In this document: positions 34,395-46,764 of the stretch, piece after piece
How positions within the stretch are numbered: the stretch's first letter is position 1
Layout of the letters: each line of letters starts with the position of its first letter
DNA from: Heterocephalus glaber
Lineage: Eukaryota; Chordata; Mammalia; Rodentia; Bathyergidae
Assembly: GCF_000247695.1 (NCBI RefSeq)
Contig: NW_004624730.1
Coordinates: 30,880,041 to 30,944,040, forward strand
DNA: 64,000 bases
Reading direction: 5' to 3'
Made by a program: the position numbers and the translations under genes
Notes under the pieces: generated by a model
Told to the model about the DNA's origin: nothing
What the model saw: only the letters and a program-made list of their open reading frames with translations
Database searches by the model: none

Positions 34395-34925
34395 GAAATT
34401 AGTAACTGCCTCTTTCCCAGATAAGGGACTGGATAATCATCATTGTGGGAGGCATCTGTAGACTGGACCTCATGGTCTCTGCCACCACATTACTTTTGTA
34501 ACCTCTCTGAGTGCAGCATGGACCTAGGGACTTGTTTCTAGTAAGGAGAGAAGTGTAAATGTGATGAGATGCCATTTGGTTTCTCTTTTATTTTTCCAGG
34601 ATAACCCTCAGGGTGCTCATTCTAGAGAAATCATGCTGCCATGTCAAGAGAAACCCTCTGGAGAGGCCCATGCAGCAAAAGCTGATGTTTCTGCCAGAGT
34701 TATGTGCCTGGGCTCAGAAATGGAGTCTCCCCAGTGGGGCCTTGAGGTGGCTGCAGACCTGACCAGCACTTTGACTGTGGCCTCATCAGAAACCTTGATT
34801 TAGAGGCACCACCTACACTGCATCTGGATTCCTGACCCACAAAAAATTGTGAGGTTATAAATGGGGTTTTAAGTCATTATGTTTTAGGATAATTTGTTAC
34901 ACAGCAACAGATAGTTAGTATGTTT
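34395..34925 (+). mobile_element. MLT1-like MaLR LTR
   Basis: GCTGCAGACCTGACCAGCAC, then TGACTGTGGCCTCATCAGA, TTCCTGACCCACAAAAAAT and TTATAAATGGGGTTTTAAG, ending GTTACACAGCAACAGATAG, follow the 3' half of MLT1-type LTRs. The 80-codon open frame at 34561-34803 lies wholly inside and is incidental. Confidence 0.7.
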
Positions 34926-35689
34926 TGAGTTGAATTAATAGGTTATAAAATCTCCATCTATGATAACTCCTGAAAGACATTGATGTTGAAGCATGGTGAT
35001 AAATATAATGCTCTCATTTTAAGCTTATTTTAAACTCTAAAACTAAATTACTTCATTCAAAAGCAGAAATTACTTAAAATAGAAAATATAGGGAGTTTTA
35101 CTGTGAAGTATTTAGCCAAGACAAAGAGGTAGAAACTTGCTGATGGTCTTTTTACTGTTATGTGGGTAAAGATTGGCTTCAGATCAAGGTGAGTAATGCA
35201 CTTATTTAGACATTTGTCATCTTCCAGGGGCTGTGCCCATACATTCAGAGGTAGTTCCCATGTAGAGCACTTTGGGGAACCTCATGATCTTGGTCTGTAG
35301 TATTACACAGTCTGGATTTGATACCAACTTTGCTACTTATTAAGTTAATTCAGACAAATAACTCATTTCTACATTAGTTTTCACATTTATAGGGGAAAGA
35401 GAAGAAGTTCTAAAGGTAAGTGAGATATAAAAAGAGTAGTCTACATGGGTGGTAAAATCTATGTCCTCGTAATAAATGAATGTATCTATTCATGGAGTTT
35501 TCCCAAGGAAGTTCCATTTTCCCTGATCTTTTCATTATTTCGTCTCCTAGTTAGGTGATATTAGAAAATCACAAAATTTACATTCACAAAATAAGTGAAG
35601 AAGTGGTCAACTCCAGTGTTCCTTTACAATTAAATTATCACAGGTACATATCTACATAGTTTAGAGTTCATTGTTAAACAAGGTAGCCC
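34926..35689. other. No recognisable gene or repeat
   Basis: Nothing recognised. Confidence 0.45.
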
Positions 35690-35895
35690 TAGCCGTGGGT
35701 GGTTACTGAGTGCTTGAAATATAGCTAATTCTAATTGAAGTAAATTGCAAGTATGAACTATGTCCTGGATTTCAGTCTTCTTATGAAAAACAAAATAATA
35801 AAAATATCTTGTTAATAGTTTTATAAAGCTTACATGTAGAAATGTTGATATTTTGGATATATTGGGTTTAATAAAATGTATTACTAAGGAAAAGG
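35690..35895 (-). mobile_element. hAT-like (MER-type) DNA transposon relic
   Basis: GGTTACTGAGTGCTTGAAAT, CAGTCTTCTTATGAAAAAC and TTTTGGATATATTGGGTTTAA occur in the order of a common non-autonomous hAT-family element. The orientation call is nominal. The open frames on both strands at 35630-36119 partly overlap it. Confidence 0.55.
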
Positions 35896-36210
35896 GTATT
35901 CTCTTGACTTCACATCCAGTGTCCCCTCTGATGTTTCTCAGCCCCCAGGATTTAATTACCATCCCACGTGGTAGATGTGGTATTGCCATCATTATCAATA
36001 CAAAACAGGTAGGAGACCTGTTCACAACTGAGCCTGGTGGGGAACCACAACTGACCACCTTTGAGTACAGCCTTTTTCTTTTTTACCTCCATTTCATTTT
36101 TGTTTTTATGTGCTTATAACCAATATAATCCCAAAACTTTTGGCCTTTTTCCAGTCTCTTCTTCAGATCTCAGATGTATCTGGTATTTTTGCTGTTTCGT
36201 CTTTTTGCAG

Positions 36211-36441
36211 AAGTCCCTCCTAGAGCCATATGCTTACTCCAAACAACATCAAGTGCTCTTTTTCTTTGGTGCACATTCACCATTTGGGAATTTTAATTCT
36301 TCACTGTCCTTGGGGTTCCTTTCTTTGTGTTTCTTGGTTGAATCAACTGGACTCCATACCAGAACTTCCTCAGGCTTGGTTCAGTTCTTCTCTTTGTTGA
36401 ATTACATTTCCCAAAAGCTTCAAAGAAAGGGAACAACGAAG
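36211..36441 (+). other. Candidate symmetric exon (231 nt, open frame)
   Basis: TTTGCTGTTTCGTCTTTTTGCAG (AG at 36209-36210) precedes a segment ending AACAACGAAG before GTAAAT (donor GT at 36442-36443). The 231-nt segment is open in one frame for 77 codons, phase 0 at both ends, starting KSLLEPYAYSKQHQVLFFFG. The peptide is hydrophobic and I recognise no domain. It may be a chance open frame in an unrecognised repeat. Confidence 0.2.
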
Positions 36442-36689
36442 GTAAATTTTTTTGAGAGCTACTGTCTGAAAATGTTTTCATACCTATTATAGTACAGTTT
36501 AGCTGTAAAGAATTTTAAAGAATTTTTCTTTTGAATTTTGAAAACCTTCCTTAGAACCTTTTAGCATTCAGTCCAATTCTCTATTGAGAAATGCAAAGTT
36601 ACTATGGTTTTGTAGATTTTTGTCTGTGGTAATGTTTTTTTCCTCTTACTGAGATCTTATATGATCACCATTTTATCCCCAGTGTTAGC

Positions 36690-36880
36690 AATTCCACTTT
36701 GCTGTTTTGGTTTGGTTCTATGCCTGTTCTTTTTATCTGGAACACATTTACCCCAGGCATCTGTTGGGTTAACTCATTCACCTTTCTGAGTTACATCGGC
36801 TATCACAGCCCTCTTAAAACTGCACAGAGCCTCCTGTGCACATTTGGACTCCTGATTTCCCTGACCCACTTTTCCTAACA
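36690..36880 (+). repeat. L2-like relic
   Basis: CTTTTTATCTGGAACACATTT, then GTTAACTCATTCACCTTTCTG and ATCACAGCCCTCTTAAAACT, resemble the L2-type block order also seen near 10.6-11.1 kb and 48.7-49 kb. Confidence 0.45.
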
Positions 36881-36889
36881 ACTAGCATA

Positions 36890-37860
36890 TTATGTTATTA
36901 GATCTATTTTCTAGTTCACTAATTCTTTATTCAGTTTGGCCTATTCTGCTGTTTAACCCATGCACTTTGTTTCAATTATTGTATATTTTCAAAAGTCCCA
37001 TTTTTAAATTGTATTTAAAATACATTTTTGATAGTCTTTGTCTCCTAACTCTTTCTTATTCTCTCATTCATATCTTTAAACAGAAATATACATCTTTTTT
37101 TCCCTCAAATTCTTTTATTGGTACATTTTAGGTTCACAATACATTTACGTTTATCACTGGGAACTTGTACATTTACATGATATATCTTGATTCTTATTTT
37201 TTTGCCCCTTCCCTTGCCTTCCCTTCACCCCCTCCACCCTTCCCTATTTACAAAGACTTTGTTTCCATTTTTTTCTTTTCTCATATTTTTTTCTTTCCCC
37301 TACCCCTCCCACTTCCCCTACCCCTTTGGACCTTTTCTTCCTATTTCGCATTATGAATTATTCATTTTAATCCTTATTTACATTTTCAGTTTCTCAAACG
37401 AGAGAAATTATTTGGTATTTACCCATGTTTGTCCTATATATTTCATTTAAGAGTATGGCCTATGTGCATTCATTTAGCTATAAATGTCTCCAGTTTCTCA
37501 TTCTTTATGTCTGAGTAGTACTCCATTTTATTAAAAAAAAACCCACATCTTATTTATTCAGTCTCCAGTTGATGGGCACTTGGGCTGTTTCCGAGCTTTA
37601 GCTATTACAAACTGTGCCGCTATAAGAAATATACATCTTTATGTTCAGGATCTAATGATTCCAGTGTCTGCTGTGTTATCTGTTGAGACTTCTGATTCCT
37701 AGTTTGAATATGTTAGTAATCATGCAATCTTAATTTTAAAATTCTGTGTAGGAATTTTGTGAAGACTGGGTTGAGGGAGAATCTAAATTTAGTTTTGTTA
37801 GGGTTCTGGGGGCATGATATCATCCAGTTTCTTTAATAATTCTTTGGGGCCATTTTGGGA
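36890..37860 (-). repeat. Ancient repeat relic split by an L1 tail
   Basis: TTTCTAGTTCACTAATTCTT, CTATTCTGCTGTTTAACCCA and, after the L1, CTAATGATTCCAGTGTCTGC and TGTAGGAATTTTGTGAAGAC resemble one ancient family in a continuous order. The family name is uncertain (possibly old L1, antisense). Confidence 0.4.
37098..37624 (-). mobile_element. 5'-truncated L1 3' end
   Basis: A perfect 16-bp duplication AGAAATATACATCTTT lies at 37082-37097 and 37625-37640. Read on the minus strand the insert holds the end of ORF2 (GCCCATCAACTGGAGACTG; ATGGAGTACTACTCAG), a G-rich 3' UTR and a tail with AAAATGTACCAATAAAAG. Short open frames on the plus strand are artefacts of the pyrimidine-rich complement. Confidence 0.95.
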
Positions 37861-39500
37861 TGACACAGATGGATGGGTCCAGGTTTTCACTGGCTGGTTT
37901 GTCCTCCTGACTAAATCCTAGGGATCCTTCCTGCCTTAGCTAAAACACAGAGATTAGAGAGTTTTCTTTTTAGATCACTATTACTAAAAGGGCTTTTTGT
38001 AGTTTGCTCTGTTTTCACATGCATAGTACTAGAAAGGTCCCAGTTTCCTGTGTGCAGGTTCAGATCTTTCATCCTGCTGCACAGGGTGCCTGAGGTGGCA
38101 GCCTACCTTTGTGAGGCCCATAGATGCCTTCAGGCTAGGGTTGCACACTCAGTTGTCTGCTTTTTTTTTGTCCTTTGCTGAATATCTTAGGATACTAGTC
38201 AACAAATTTAAAGATACACCATGTACCATTTTTAACTATTTATGATTGCATTTTACAATTATTACTGTATCATAACATTAGAAATATAAGGCCTTTCAAA
38301 ATTGTAATTATTTTTCACATACAAAATGTACATATAGTGTATAAGACAATTTATATAACATCCATACCCTCACCAATCAGCTTGAGTAGCACACTTGCAA
38401 TGCTTGACACTTGCTGTCTGTCCCCAAAAGATTTTAGTATCTCTCAGTATCATTTCTTTGCCCTTTGTAAGTTTACCAGGTATCTGAGTATCCTTTAAAA
38501 TAATGTTTACTTTTGCATGTCTTCAAATATGATATGAAAATAATATGGCTGCAATTTTCACTCTCCTTTCTTTTATTTTTTGAAGATTGTGAGATCCTAT
38601 AAAAGTTTTTCAATTCTTCAAGAATAAACTTTTCATTACCCACAAAATTGTCATGTCAGTGCGTGAAGGCCATAAATCAAGAAATTATTAGAGGGCTCTG
38701 GAATTTCTATATCTTCCTTTTATTAGAAATAAAAGTTCATTAGAATAGTTTAATATTGACTATCTTCCAAATTAGAAAAAAAAATCCCTATTACATGAAA
38801 AGACATGTAAATCTTTCTGTTTTGGCAGCAGTTTTTGTGGGGTTTGTTATTCTTCCTATAAACTCAACAGCAGTCTCACAATTCCAGATGAATTAAATAA
38901 AGTATAAGTTTAACTTGGTGTTTGAAGATTGCAAAACTAAGCAAGAATTGAAGTGATAAATAACATTATCCCTGCTTCTCCTCCATGTGTATACAAACAC
39001 AATTTTAATTTAGGTTAAAATTAAGTTAAAATTGTGAAATGGATGAAATTTCTTGACTTTGTATTGATCCATTCCATTTCAAACAGACTTAACAATGTAA
39101 TATTTCCTTCCTCTTTGTTTAGTCCTGTTTTGAAAGAAAGGCTAAAAATGTTTCTTAATGAATTATACATCTTACAAAATCCTCCTCTTTTTCTCCAGTC
39201 TGTTTTCAGATATCTGTGAGTTAATTTCTGGGGTGGTATGAACCAAATGTAGGGAACACAATAAAGATTTTCTTCTCTTTGACAAAAATAACAGAAGGAG
39301 AATGGGAGAGCTAACTTTTTTCATCTTTCCTTGAGGCAACTGTCATCGTTTGCCATGCATATAAATCGCTACAGTCTGCCTGATATTCATCAGACCAGGA
39401 GAAAGGAATTTTTCTGTAAAACAGAGGCCTGAGGTCATAAACTATCATAACATATATTCGGCCTTAAACCAAGTAGGAGTAGGCACTTAGCAATGTATGT
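37861..39500. other. No recognisable gene or clear repeat
   Basis: AT-rich, with no open frame of interest. Parts may be worn LINE sequence. Confidence 0.45.
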
Positions 39501-39502
39501 GA

Positions 39503-39504
<2 letters not shown>

Positions 39505-39550
<46 letters not shown>

Positions 39551-39585
39551 GTGTGTGTATACATATATATGTATGTATATACATT
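39505..39585. repeat. (AT)n microsatellite with GT interruptions
   Basis: A run of about 40 nt of pure AT followed by ATGTGTGTGT and ATATGTATG units. Confidence 0.95.
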
Positions 39586-39807
39586 TGCTTTAAATAAATT
39601 TCATGTTTCTATCCAGATTTTCACTTACTATTGCCTCTTAAAGATACAAAACATACACTGTAATACCATTCAGTAACATAAAGATGAAACATACTTTATA
39701 GTTTTCCCTGTGTCATTTAACTGAGTTTCTATCACTATAGAGTTTATTTTAGCATCAAATTTACCATGAATATTTCTGATGCAGATATCATATTCAAAAC
39801 TTTTGTA

Positions 39808-39951
39808 TATAGGGTGGGAAGAGGAGTTGAGGGGAGGGGGAGAATGGGAAAAAAAGGCAGAATATATCATGTACAGGTGCAAATTCCCTATGATGAGTGT
39901 TATCATTATGTATATCTAAAATGTACCAATAAATGTTTTGCTTAAAAAAAA
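39808..39951 (+). mobile_element. L1 3' tail
   Basis: A G-rich polypurine tract (GGGAAGAGGAGTTGAGGGGA) is followed by ATATATCATGTACAGGTGC, AAAATGTACCAATAAATG and an A9 run. This is the same tail as in the other L1 copies here. Confidence 0.88.
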
Positions 39952-40164
39952 ATCTAACAGTTACATTTTCCTGTGAAAGTTACCATATTAACAGTCTTTC
40001 TGAAACACTGCCTATATTACTCAGCACTATTATGTACAATACTGCCCTCTATTTATCTGTTTTCTTCATTTGTGTGTGCTTTCTCTTCTCAACCAGATGC
40101 TCAGTTTGCTTTGTTTTCTAAATATTATGCATTCTCTGCTCTCACTAATTTACCATTGGATATC

Positions 40165-40370
40165 CCATCATCCATCCAGCATTTCCTGAGCAACTATTGT
40201 ATGTCAGGCATTGTTTTAGGGGCCTAGATATAGAACAGGAAAGACAAACACTCTGCTTTCGGATAATTTATGTTATAGTGGAGAGACAGGCAGTATATAA
40301 GAAATCAAAAAAGAATGAGATAATTTCATAGAGCAATGAGTGCAATGAAAAATAAATAATAAATAGACTG
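40165..40370 (+). repeat. Ancient mammalian interspersed repeat
   Basis: CAACTATTGTATGTCAGGCA, TTTTAGGGGCCTAGATATAG and GCAGTATATAAGAAATCAAA follow the same opening block order as the repeat at 18.4 kb. Confidence 0.5.
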
Positions 40371-40389
40371 ATGGAGATGCTGCATGTCA

Positions 40390-40690
40390 ATCTAAACTTT
40401 TTGGTTAGCATGTACTAATTGTACATACTAATGGGATAAAGTGTGATACTTCAATACTGTATTCAGAGGCACTGATCAGATCCAATTTACCTTTATCCAC
40501 TCTACCTTCCCAACCTCTGGTAATTACCACTCTGTATTCAAATTGACTTTTCCCCTTAATTTTCACATATGAGGGATAATATGTTGTACTTGCCTTGTCT
40601 GAGTCTTGCTTATTTCACTTAATATCCTTCAGTTTTATCCATTTTTTTGTGTTAAAATGATTAAAATGAATAATTGATAATTTGAAATAG
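40390..40690 (-). repeat. Old L1 (L1MA/L1M-type) 3' relic, antisense
   Basis: TTGTACATACTAATGGGATA, ACCTTCCCAACCTCTGGTAA, TTCACATATGAGGGATAAT and CTTATTTCACTTAATATCC give the antisense of an old L1 3' end in the correct order. Confidence 0.7.
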
Positions 40691-42980
40691 GAAAAAAGGT
40701 CTGTACTTTTCTTTCTAATGCCATGCTGGATCACTAGTCCAGGGGCCACTCAAAAATAATTTAATTCTCTAGAGAAGTGTTTTGTTTGATGTAGTGTTTA
40801 CTAGTGATTAGAGGCCAGATTCTGCAAAGTTGCATGTTATTACGAAAATTATTATTCAGTAGTGATATAAATGGGCTTATCTGGCTGAGATCTCTCCAAA
40901 TTTCATGATTTATTTTCTTGTGCATATAGTCTGTTTAGTTTATAACATACAAATTTATTTCAGTATACCTTTCTTTGATAACAGACGTTTGTTCCTTAAA
41001 TTCTTAGAAAAAGGAAAATCATCTTTCTCTTCTTATTCATGCTTTAAAAATCTAACATTTATTTGGCACTAGAATAAGATGTGATTTTAACCTTTTGAAA
41101 ATTATAATTTGATCAGAGGATGAAAGATGAAATGTTTCTGAAAAGGGAACATTTGGTCTTAAATCTAAAATGGCAAGTCAACAAATAAAGACAGAGTCCT
41201 CTAGGCAGACAGAATGATGGTACCTTTAAAAACCTACAGCAGGAAAGAACTTGGAGTGCCAAAGGTTCAAAAAAATTATATGTAACAGAAGAGGAGGAAA
41301 TTATTTTTTCCAAGATTTAGTAAGGGACAGATTAAAATGAGCTTTGAAGTCTGTGAAAAGTGACTCCCATAAATACTTTTTAAAATTATATATTGTCTAG
41401 GAAGTCTTCATTTCACACTTCAGATAACTTCAATTTCTTTTAAAAATTGAGATAGAGAAAAGAAACAAGGTTTAGCACAAGTGAAAAAAAGGAGAAAACT
41501 ATAATATTTACAATTAAGAAAATACATTAACTCACATCTTCTGAGACTCATTTTATTTCAATTAATGGCTTCAGGTGAATCCAAATAGTCTAATAGAGTG
41601 CCTTTCTTTTTTTATTTTTCTCAGCAAAGAAGAGAAACTTTAGATTCCAAATTGTCAGAGAGCTGGGACAATGGAGATAAATACAAGTTCTGTGACCAAT
41701 TCTGCCTTTTACTAATTGTATTTTTTAGTAGTGATTTAGCTCCTCCATTTCTATAGTGAACACAAAATTGCCAAGAGATCTGTATGGGTCTTCTGTGGAA
41801 AGGTTTGAAGGCAGATGTAATTAGCTGCAAATCTCCTTGACATTCTGAGGCAAAAGTTACAGACCCTGTGGCTTAGATTTGTTTTTCTTCCTTGCTTTCT
41901 CTCATGCTCCCTCACATGGTAGGAAGAATGGCAAAGACAATAAAAGGGCAACTCCAGTTTTTTGCTTTTTATTCCTTGTGACCACAATACTCTGTGCTGT
42001 TAATGTTTCACTTCTTAATTGCTAAAAGGTCATAATATTGTGTTTGCTCTATGTGTTATTTTAAAAGTTTATCTTATTTTGTTAGGGAAAGATAAGAGAA
42101 TTTGTGTAACAGGGAATTTTATTGTTATTAATTTTTGAGCTTGTCTTCTTGTCCTAGTTTCTTTATCACTGTGTCCTGACCTTTTTGCAAAGTTCATTTT
42201 CAGTTTCTATTTTGTTTTTCCCAGACGGCAGAAATTCACCAGCAAATCCAAACTGGGGAAATCCCAGAGCTGAAATGAAGAAACTTAAAAAAAAAAAAAA
42301 AAAAAAATGAAAGAAAATCTTAAAAAAAGAAACATGCATAAGGATATTGTTGTTTGCTAGTAAGATGATCTGTAGAAAATTCTGAGATGAGTGGTGATAA
42401 AATACAGGCATAATTAAATTACTCGAATATCTACTTTTTCTTATCTGATGGGGCCCCAAAAATAATGTTTTAAAACCCAGCTTCAAGATGAATTATATAT
42501 AACCAAATCATCCTATGTATTTAGATCCTTGTAATTTTTGTATTCAAAAATTCTCATGATGGTTTCCTAGTATCCAAATCACACAAGGATACATTTCATG
42601 CCAAAACCAGTTTAGGAATTCTGCAGATCAAAGGAGAAAGGTGTGCTACAGCTGAGAGTAGACACTTCTAAGACATCTTGGAAGGGCAATTTCAGAACTG
42701 GATGCTCTTTTGAATACTGAGTATTGACAAGAAGATTCTAATAGATTCTGCAAACAATGAAGCCCTGAGAATTAGGTACATCATAAGAAGTAATTTGAGT
42801 GGCATACATTTAAGATCTTCCATTCATATTTGAGCAAACTCATGCAATTTATATATCCTGGATGTCAGTTTAAATGAGATTAGGAGAATGGTGATGCTCT
42901 ACTCTCATTTTTAGTAAAAATCATGGATAATCATGTATTTATACACTAATTTATGTCACAGGAGTATGTCAAATAAGAAA
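40691..42980. other. No recognisable gene; unique AT-rich sequence
   Basis: Two overlapping minus-strand open frames at 41621-41987 and one at 42166-42486 lack known domains. A poly(A) run lies near 42287-42307 without an identifiable element attached. Confidence 0.5.
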
Positions 42981-42984
42981 ATAG

Positions 42985-43370
42985 CATGTCTACACACTGA
43001 GGCTGAGGGCATAAATTGTTCCAAACTTCCATGAATAGCAATTTGGAAATGTGTTTTCAAAAGCTTAGAAATAGTCATGATATTTGAATCATCAGTTTTT
43101 CAATGAAGTAAGAAGATGAATGTTCAAAATTATATAACATTTATTATGTTGTTGTGTTTACAATAATGAAAATCTGGAAAGAGCCTACAGAGACAAAAAT
43201 AGAGGAATTTGTATGAATTCATTCACACAGAATATTTTGTACATCTTCAAGTGATAATGTTTATATTAGTAATATGGAAATGTATTTTTATGAAAGAATA
43301 AGCCTATAAAATTGCACTTCAAACATGATCCCATTTTGGTAACAATATGATTTTTGCACTTGCCAATAAA
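42985..43370 (+). repeat. Old L1 (L1ME-type) ORF2 end and 3' relic
   Basis: AGGGCATAAATTGTTCCAAAC, GCAATTTGGAAATGTG, AATGAAAATCTGGAAAGAGC and CATGATCCCATTTTGGTAAC follow the end of L1 ORF2 into the 3' UTR of old L1 families. Confidence 0.65.
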
Positions 43371-44175
43371 TATGAATGTAACTTTTAAAATTATTTAATG
43401 ATATTTTAAGTTCTGTTATTGTTTTAAACTTTTATATTTTGTTCCTCACCAGTACATTTTTGGACTCTTGGATAATTATGGTTTGTAGTCAAGAAGATAT
43501 GATTTCAGTAAAACAATCAAGTGTTAAAATTGTAGAGTTGATAAATAAAACCTCTAGAAGAATACAAGGGTGTTTTCCACCTACAAAAATTAGGAAAATT
43601 AAGTATAGATCCAAAGAGATAAAATATTGCCCTTTTTGCTAATATAGATTCTTGGTTATCCTATGGATTGTATCTATGGTATCAAGAAATATCAAAGCCC
43701 ATTTAAAGTATATAAATTATCATATGGTTTCTGTAAATATAAAACACAAATATCACAATGCTTTGTTCCAGTTGAATTCTAATATATATGAAAATTAAAC
43801 TCTGCTACAGCACATGAAGATTTCATAAAATATTTATGAGCAGATCAGTCGTGGGGAATAACAAAATGTGAGGTGTGCAAATTAGCTATCATAATGGTTT
43901 AAAAAAATCTCTGCTTGCCTTTTAATCTATTGGAGGATTTAGGCTAGAAATAAATGTAGGTTCCCCCCAAATTTGATTCACAGTATGCTGAAATAGTTTT
44001 AGTTTTTTGATTTGCCAAGGTATATTGGAAAATTATGAAATATAATTGTTGGCTGTGACATGATTTTAAACTGTATTTAGCTCAGATTACAATTATGGTA
44101 TATTTTGTAGTTAAACCAAATCTAGGAATTTCCTGACTTAGAAGCCACGTAGTTTGGAAACTTTTTCCTTAGGAA
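43371..44175. other. No recognisable gene or repeat
   Basis: AT-rich with one short open frame at 43439-43642 that has no recognisable domain. Confidence 0.5.
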
Positions 44176-44179
44176 TAAA

Positions 44180-44300
44180 ATGTTGTCCACAATATCTCAT
44201 TTGGGGAGTTATTATTAGGATTAAATAACCTAACATAGGTAGTGTTACTTATACAGTACAGGGTTTGACATTCAGTAGACACTAGATAAATGCTAGTGCC
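44180..44300 (-). repeat. MIR-like relic
   Basis: TTATTAGGATTAAATAACCT and AGTAGACACTAGATAAATGC recall the TTAAATGAG...AATAAATG blocks of MIR. Confidence 0.45.
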
Positions 44301-45140
44301 ATTTAATTCTTACATTTCTTTTATCATCAACTTTAGTTATTTTAAAAATATGAATCATATGCAGGAAAGAAAAAGATGCTTGAATGACTTTAAAGACTCA
44401 AGTTTCAAGTGTAGCAATAATTCAAAACTGGAAGTGATTATTCAGGATATCAGCAATGTTATAAAGCTCTGCATGAAACAGATTCCTCAGTGGAGAGTCC
44501 ATACTGAATGTGTGCTCTCCTTCACCCCTCCCTGCACTATGAGGAAGGATGAGTACTCTTACAAGGTAAACTTTTTTTCTCTAAAATGTTTATTTGAAAA
44601 ATTTACTAGGACAGCAATCCAGAATGAAAATATATACCCATACATATATAGATACTTTTGAAGGTAGAAAACCTTAACAGTGAAAATTTGGAAATATATC
44701 AGATCTGGAGAATTGTGACATAAACTACAAGTAAGTCAAGGCTCTGTAGTTGAGCATCTCCTGGATCAAAGAGTGAACCACAGATCCATAATGATCACTG
44801 TTGCAGAGCACTGATGTTGAGAATGGATTCTTTTACAGAATTCTGACAGAAATTAGTAAAATATAAAATTGGAATTATTCTGAATCTATACATCAATTTG
44901 AGAAGAACTGGTATCTTTGTAAAATATTGAGTCTTACAAGCTACAATCATGGTTTTTCCTTTGTTTATTTAAGTCTTTAAACATGTTTACAACATAGCCA
45001 TAATTTGTATGTTTTGCTGCTGAGAAGCTCTGATGTGAGTGTTACGTTCCCATGGGATCATGCATGTACCACTGGTGGTTCAAGCCCACAGGAAGGTGTT
45101 ACTTATTCTCAATAATACTTCATGGTTTTCTATGGGAATG
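44301..45140. other. No recognisable gene or repeat
   Basis: An open frame at 44290-44661 (123 codons) has no domain I know and lies in low-complexity AT-rich sequence. Confidence 0.4.
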
Positions 45141-45159
45141 TTTTGATAAAAATTGATTA

Positions 45160-46750
45160 GATTTTGCTATTTTGGGTCTTTTCTGCTTCTGCATGGATTT
45201 TAGGGTTGCTTTCTGTCGTTCTATGAGGAAGGTTGTTGGGATTTTGATTGGGATTGGATTAAATCCATATATCAGTTTGGGGAGAATAGCAAAAGCAATC
45301 CTGGTCAACAAGATCAAATCAGGAGGCATCATAATCTCAGATTTCAAGTTATGTTACACAGCGACAGAGATAGAAACAGCATGGTACTGGCACAAAAATG
45401 GAAATGTTTACCAATGATATAAAATAGAGGATGCAGACACAACCTGAGACACATTCACCTGATCTTTGCAAAGGGGCCAAAAACAAATACTGGAAGAAAG
45501 ATAGCCTCGAGCAAATGGTGCTGGGAAAACTGGCTGTCCCCATGCAGAGGATTGAAGCTATACGCATATCCCCCACCAAGTACTAAACTAAAAAAGTTTG
45601 AAGAACTAAATATTAAAACACAAACATGTTATCTGCTAGAATATAAGGTAGGTAAGACTCTTGAAGTCATAAGTATAGGCAAAACTTTCTGAAAAGAACC
45701 CCAGTTGCAAAAGAAGTAAAGAATCAACAAATGGGATTATATCAAATTAAAACACTTCTGCATAGCAAAGGAAATAATTAAGAGTAAAGAGAAAACCTAT
45801 AGAAAAGAAAAAAAGTTTACCAGTTACAACAACTTAGACAGGGGATGAATACATGGAATATACAAAGAACTAAAAAAAAAAAAAAAAAAATTAGACCACT
45901 CCAGAATAAAAGACCCAGTCAGAAAAACTAGGCAACTGAAATGAATAGACACTTCTCAGAATAAGAAATACAAATGGCCAATAAATACATGAAAAATGTT
46001 CAACATCTCTGGCTAATAGAGAAATGGAAATTAAAATAACATCAAGATTTCATTTTTACCTCAGAAAGAATGGCAATTATCAAGAAATCAAGTAAAAACA
46101 AATACTGTTGAGGCCATGAGGGAAAAGGCACCCTCCTACCTTGTTTTACATTGAGAATGTAAACTAATACAACCACTATGGAAATCAGTATGGAGATTTC
46201 TTAAAGAACTTAAAATAGAAATTTGTCCCAGCTAGAAATTCCATTTTTGGGTATCTTCCCCAAAGAGTTAAAGACATCACATTACACTGCTACATGCATA
46301 ACCATGTTTATAGCAGCACAATTCATAATAGCTAAATTGTGAAAGTGGCCTATATGTCCATCAACAGAGGAATGGATAAAGAAAATGTGGTATTTGTACA
46401 CACTGGAGTATTATTAGTCTCCACAGAGAAGGATAAACTTGAGTCATTTGTGGAAAGTGGATGTACCTTAAATCCATAAGGTTAAGTGAAATAAATCAGA
46501 CACATAAGCTTCAGAACTGTATAGTTTGTCTTATATGAGAGATGCAAAGTATAAATAAATCAAAAAGCAAAATAAAAGACAATAAGAAATAGGAAGCTAG
46601 ATCTCTGGCTAATAGGAAGGTGACTAAGAGATAGAGGGAAGGGGGGATAGGAGAGGAGGGGAGAATGCACTAATAAAAAACTGATTAGATTTATTCATAG
46701 GCAATATTTTTAGGCTATAATTACATTGTTTTTAAAATTAAAATTAACAT
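45160..46750 (+). mobile_element. 5'-truncated L1 with inverted 5' segment
   Basis: About 45160-45282 is ORF2 in antisense: the minus strand encodes [20 protein letters not shown]. From about 45283 the plus strand continues as sense ORF2: [19 protein letters not shown], then TAWYWHKN. The two pieces are adjacent parts of ORF2 with a slight overlap at the AATAGCAAAA motif. This is the product expected from twin priming. The sense part runs through the ORF2 C-terminus (IPFLGIFPKELK) into a purine-rich 3' UTR. TTGATTAGAT (45153) and TTGACTAGAT (46752) may be the target duplication. A poly(A) run interrupts ORF2 near 45871. Confidence 0.85.
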
Positions 46751-46764
46751 TTTGACTAGATAGT

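Noticed and set aside
35853..36119. Exon-like segment TTTCTCAG...AAACAG|GTAGGA near 35941-36007
   Set aside because: It is short, adjoins an hAT-like transposon relic, has open frames on both strands and a weak pyrimidine tract.
37165..37450. Hydrophobic Pro/Phe/Leu-rich open frames suggesting a membrane protein
   Set aside because: They are the pyrimidine-rich complement of an L1 3' UTR bounded by a perfect 16-bp duplication.
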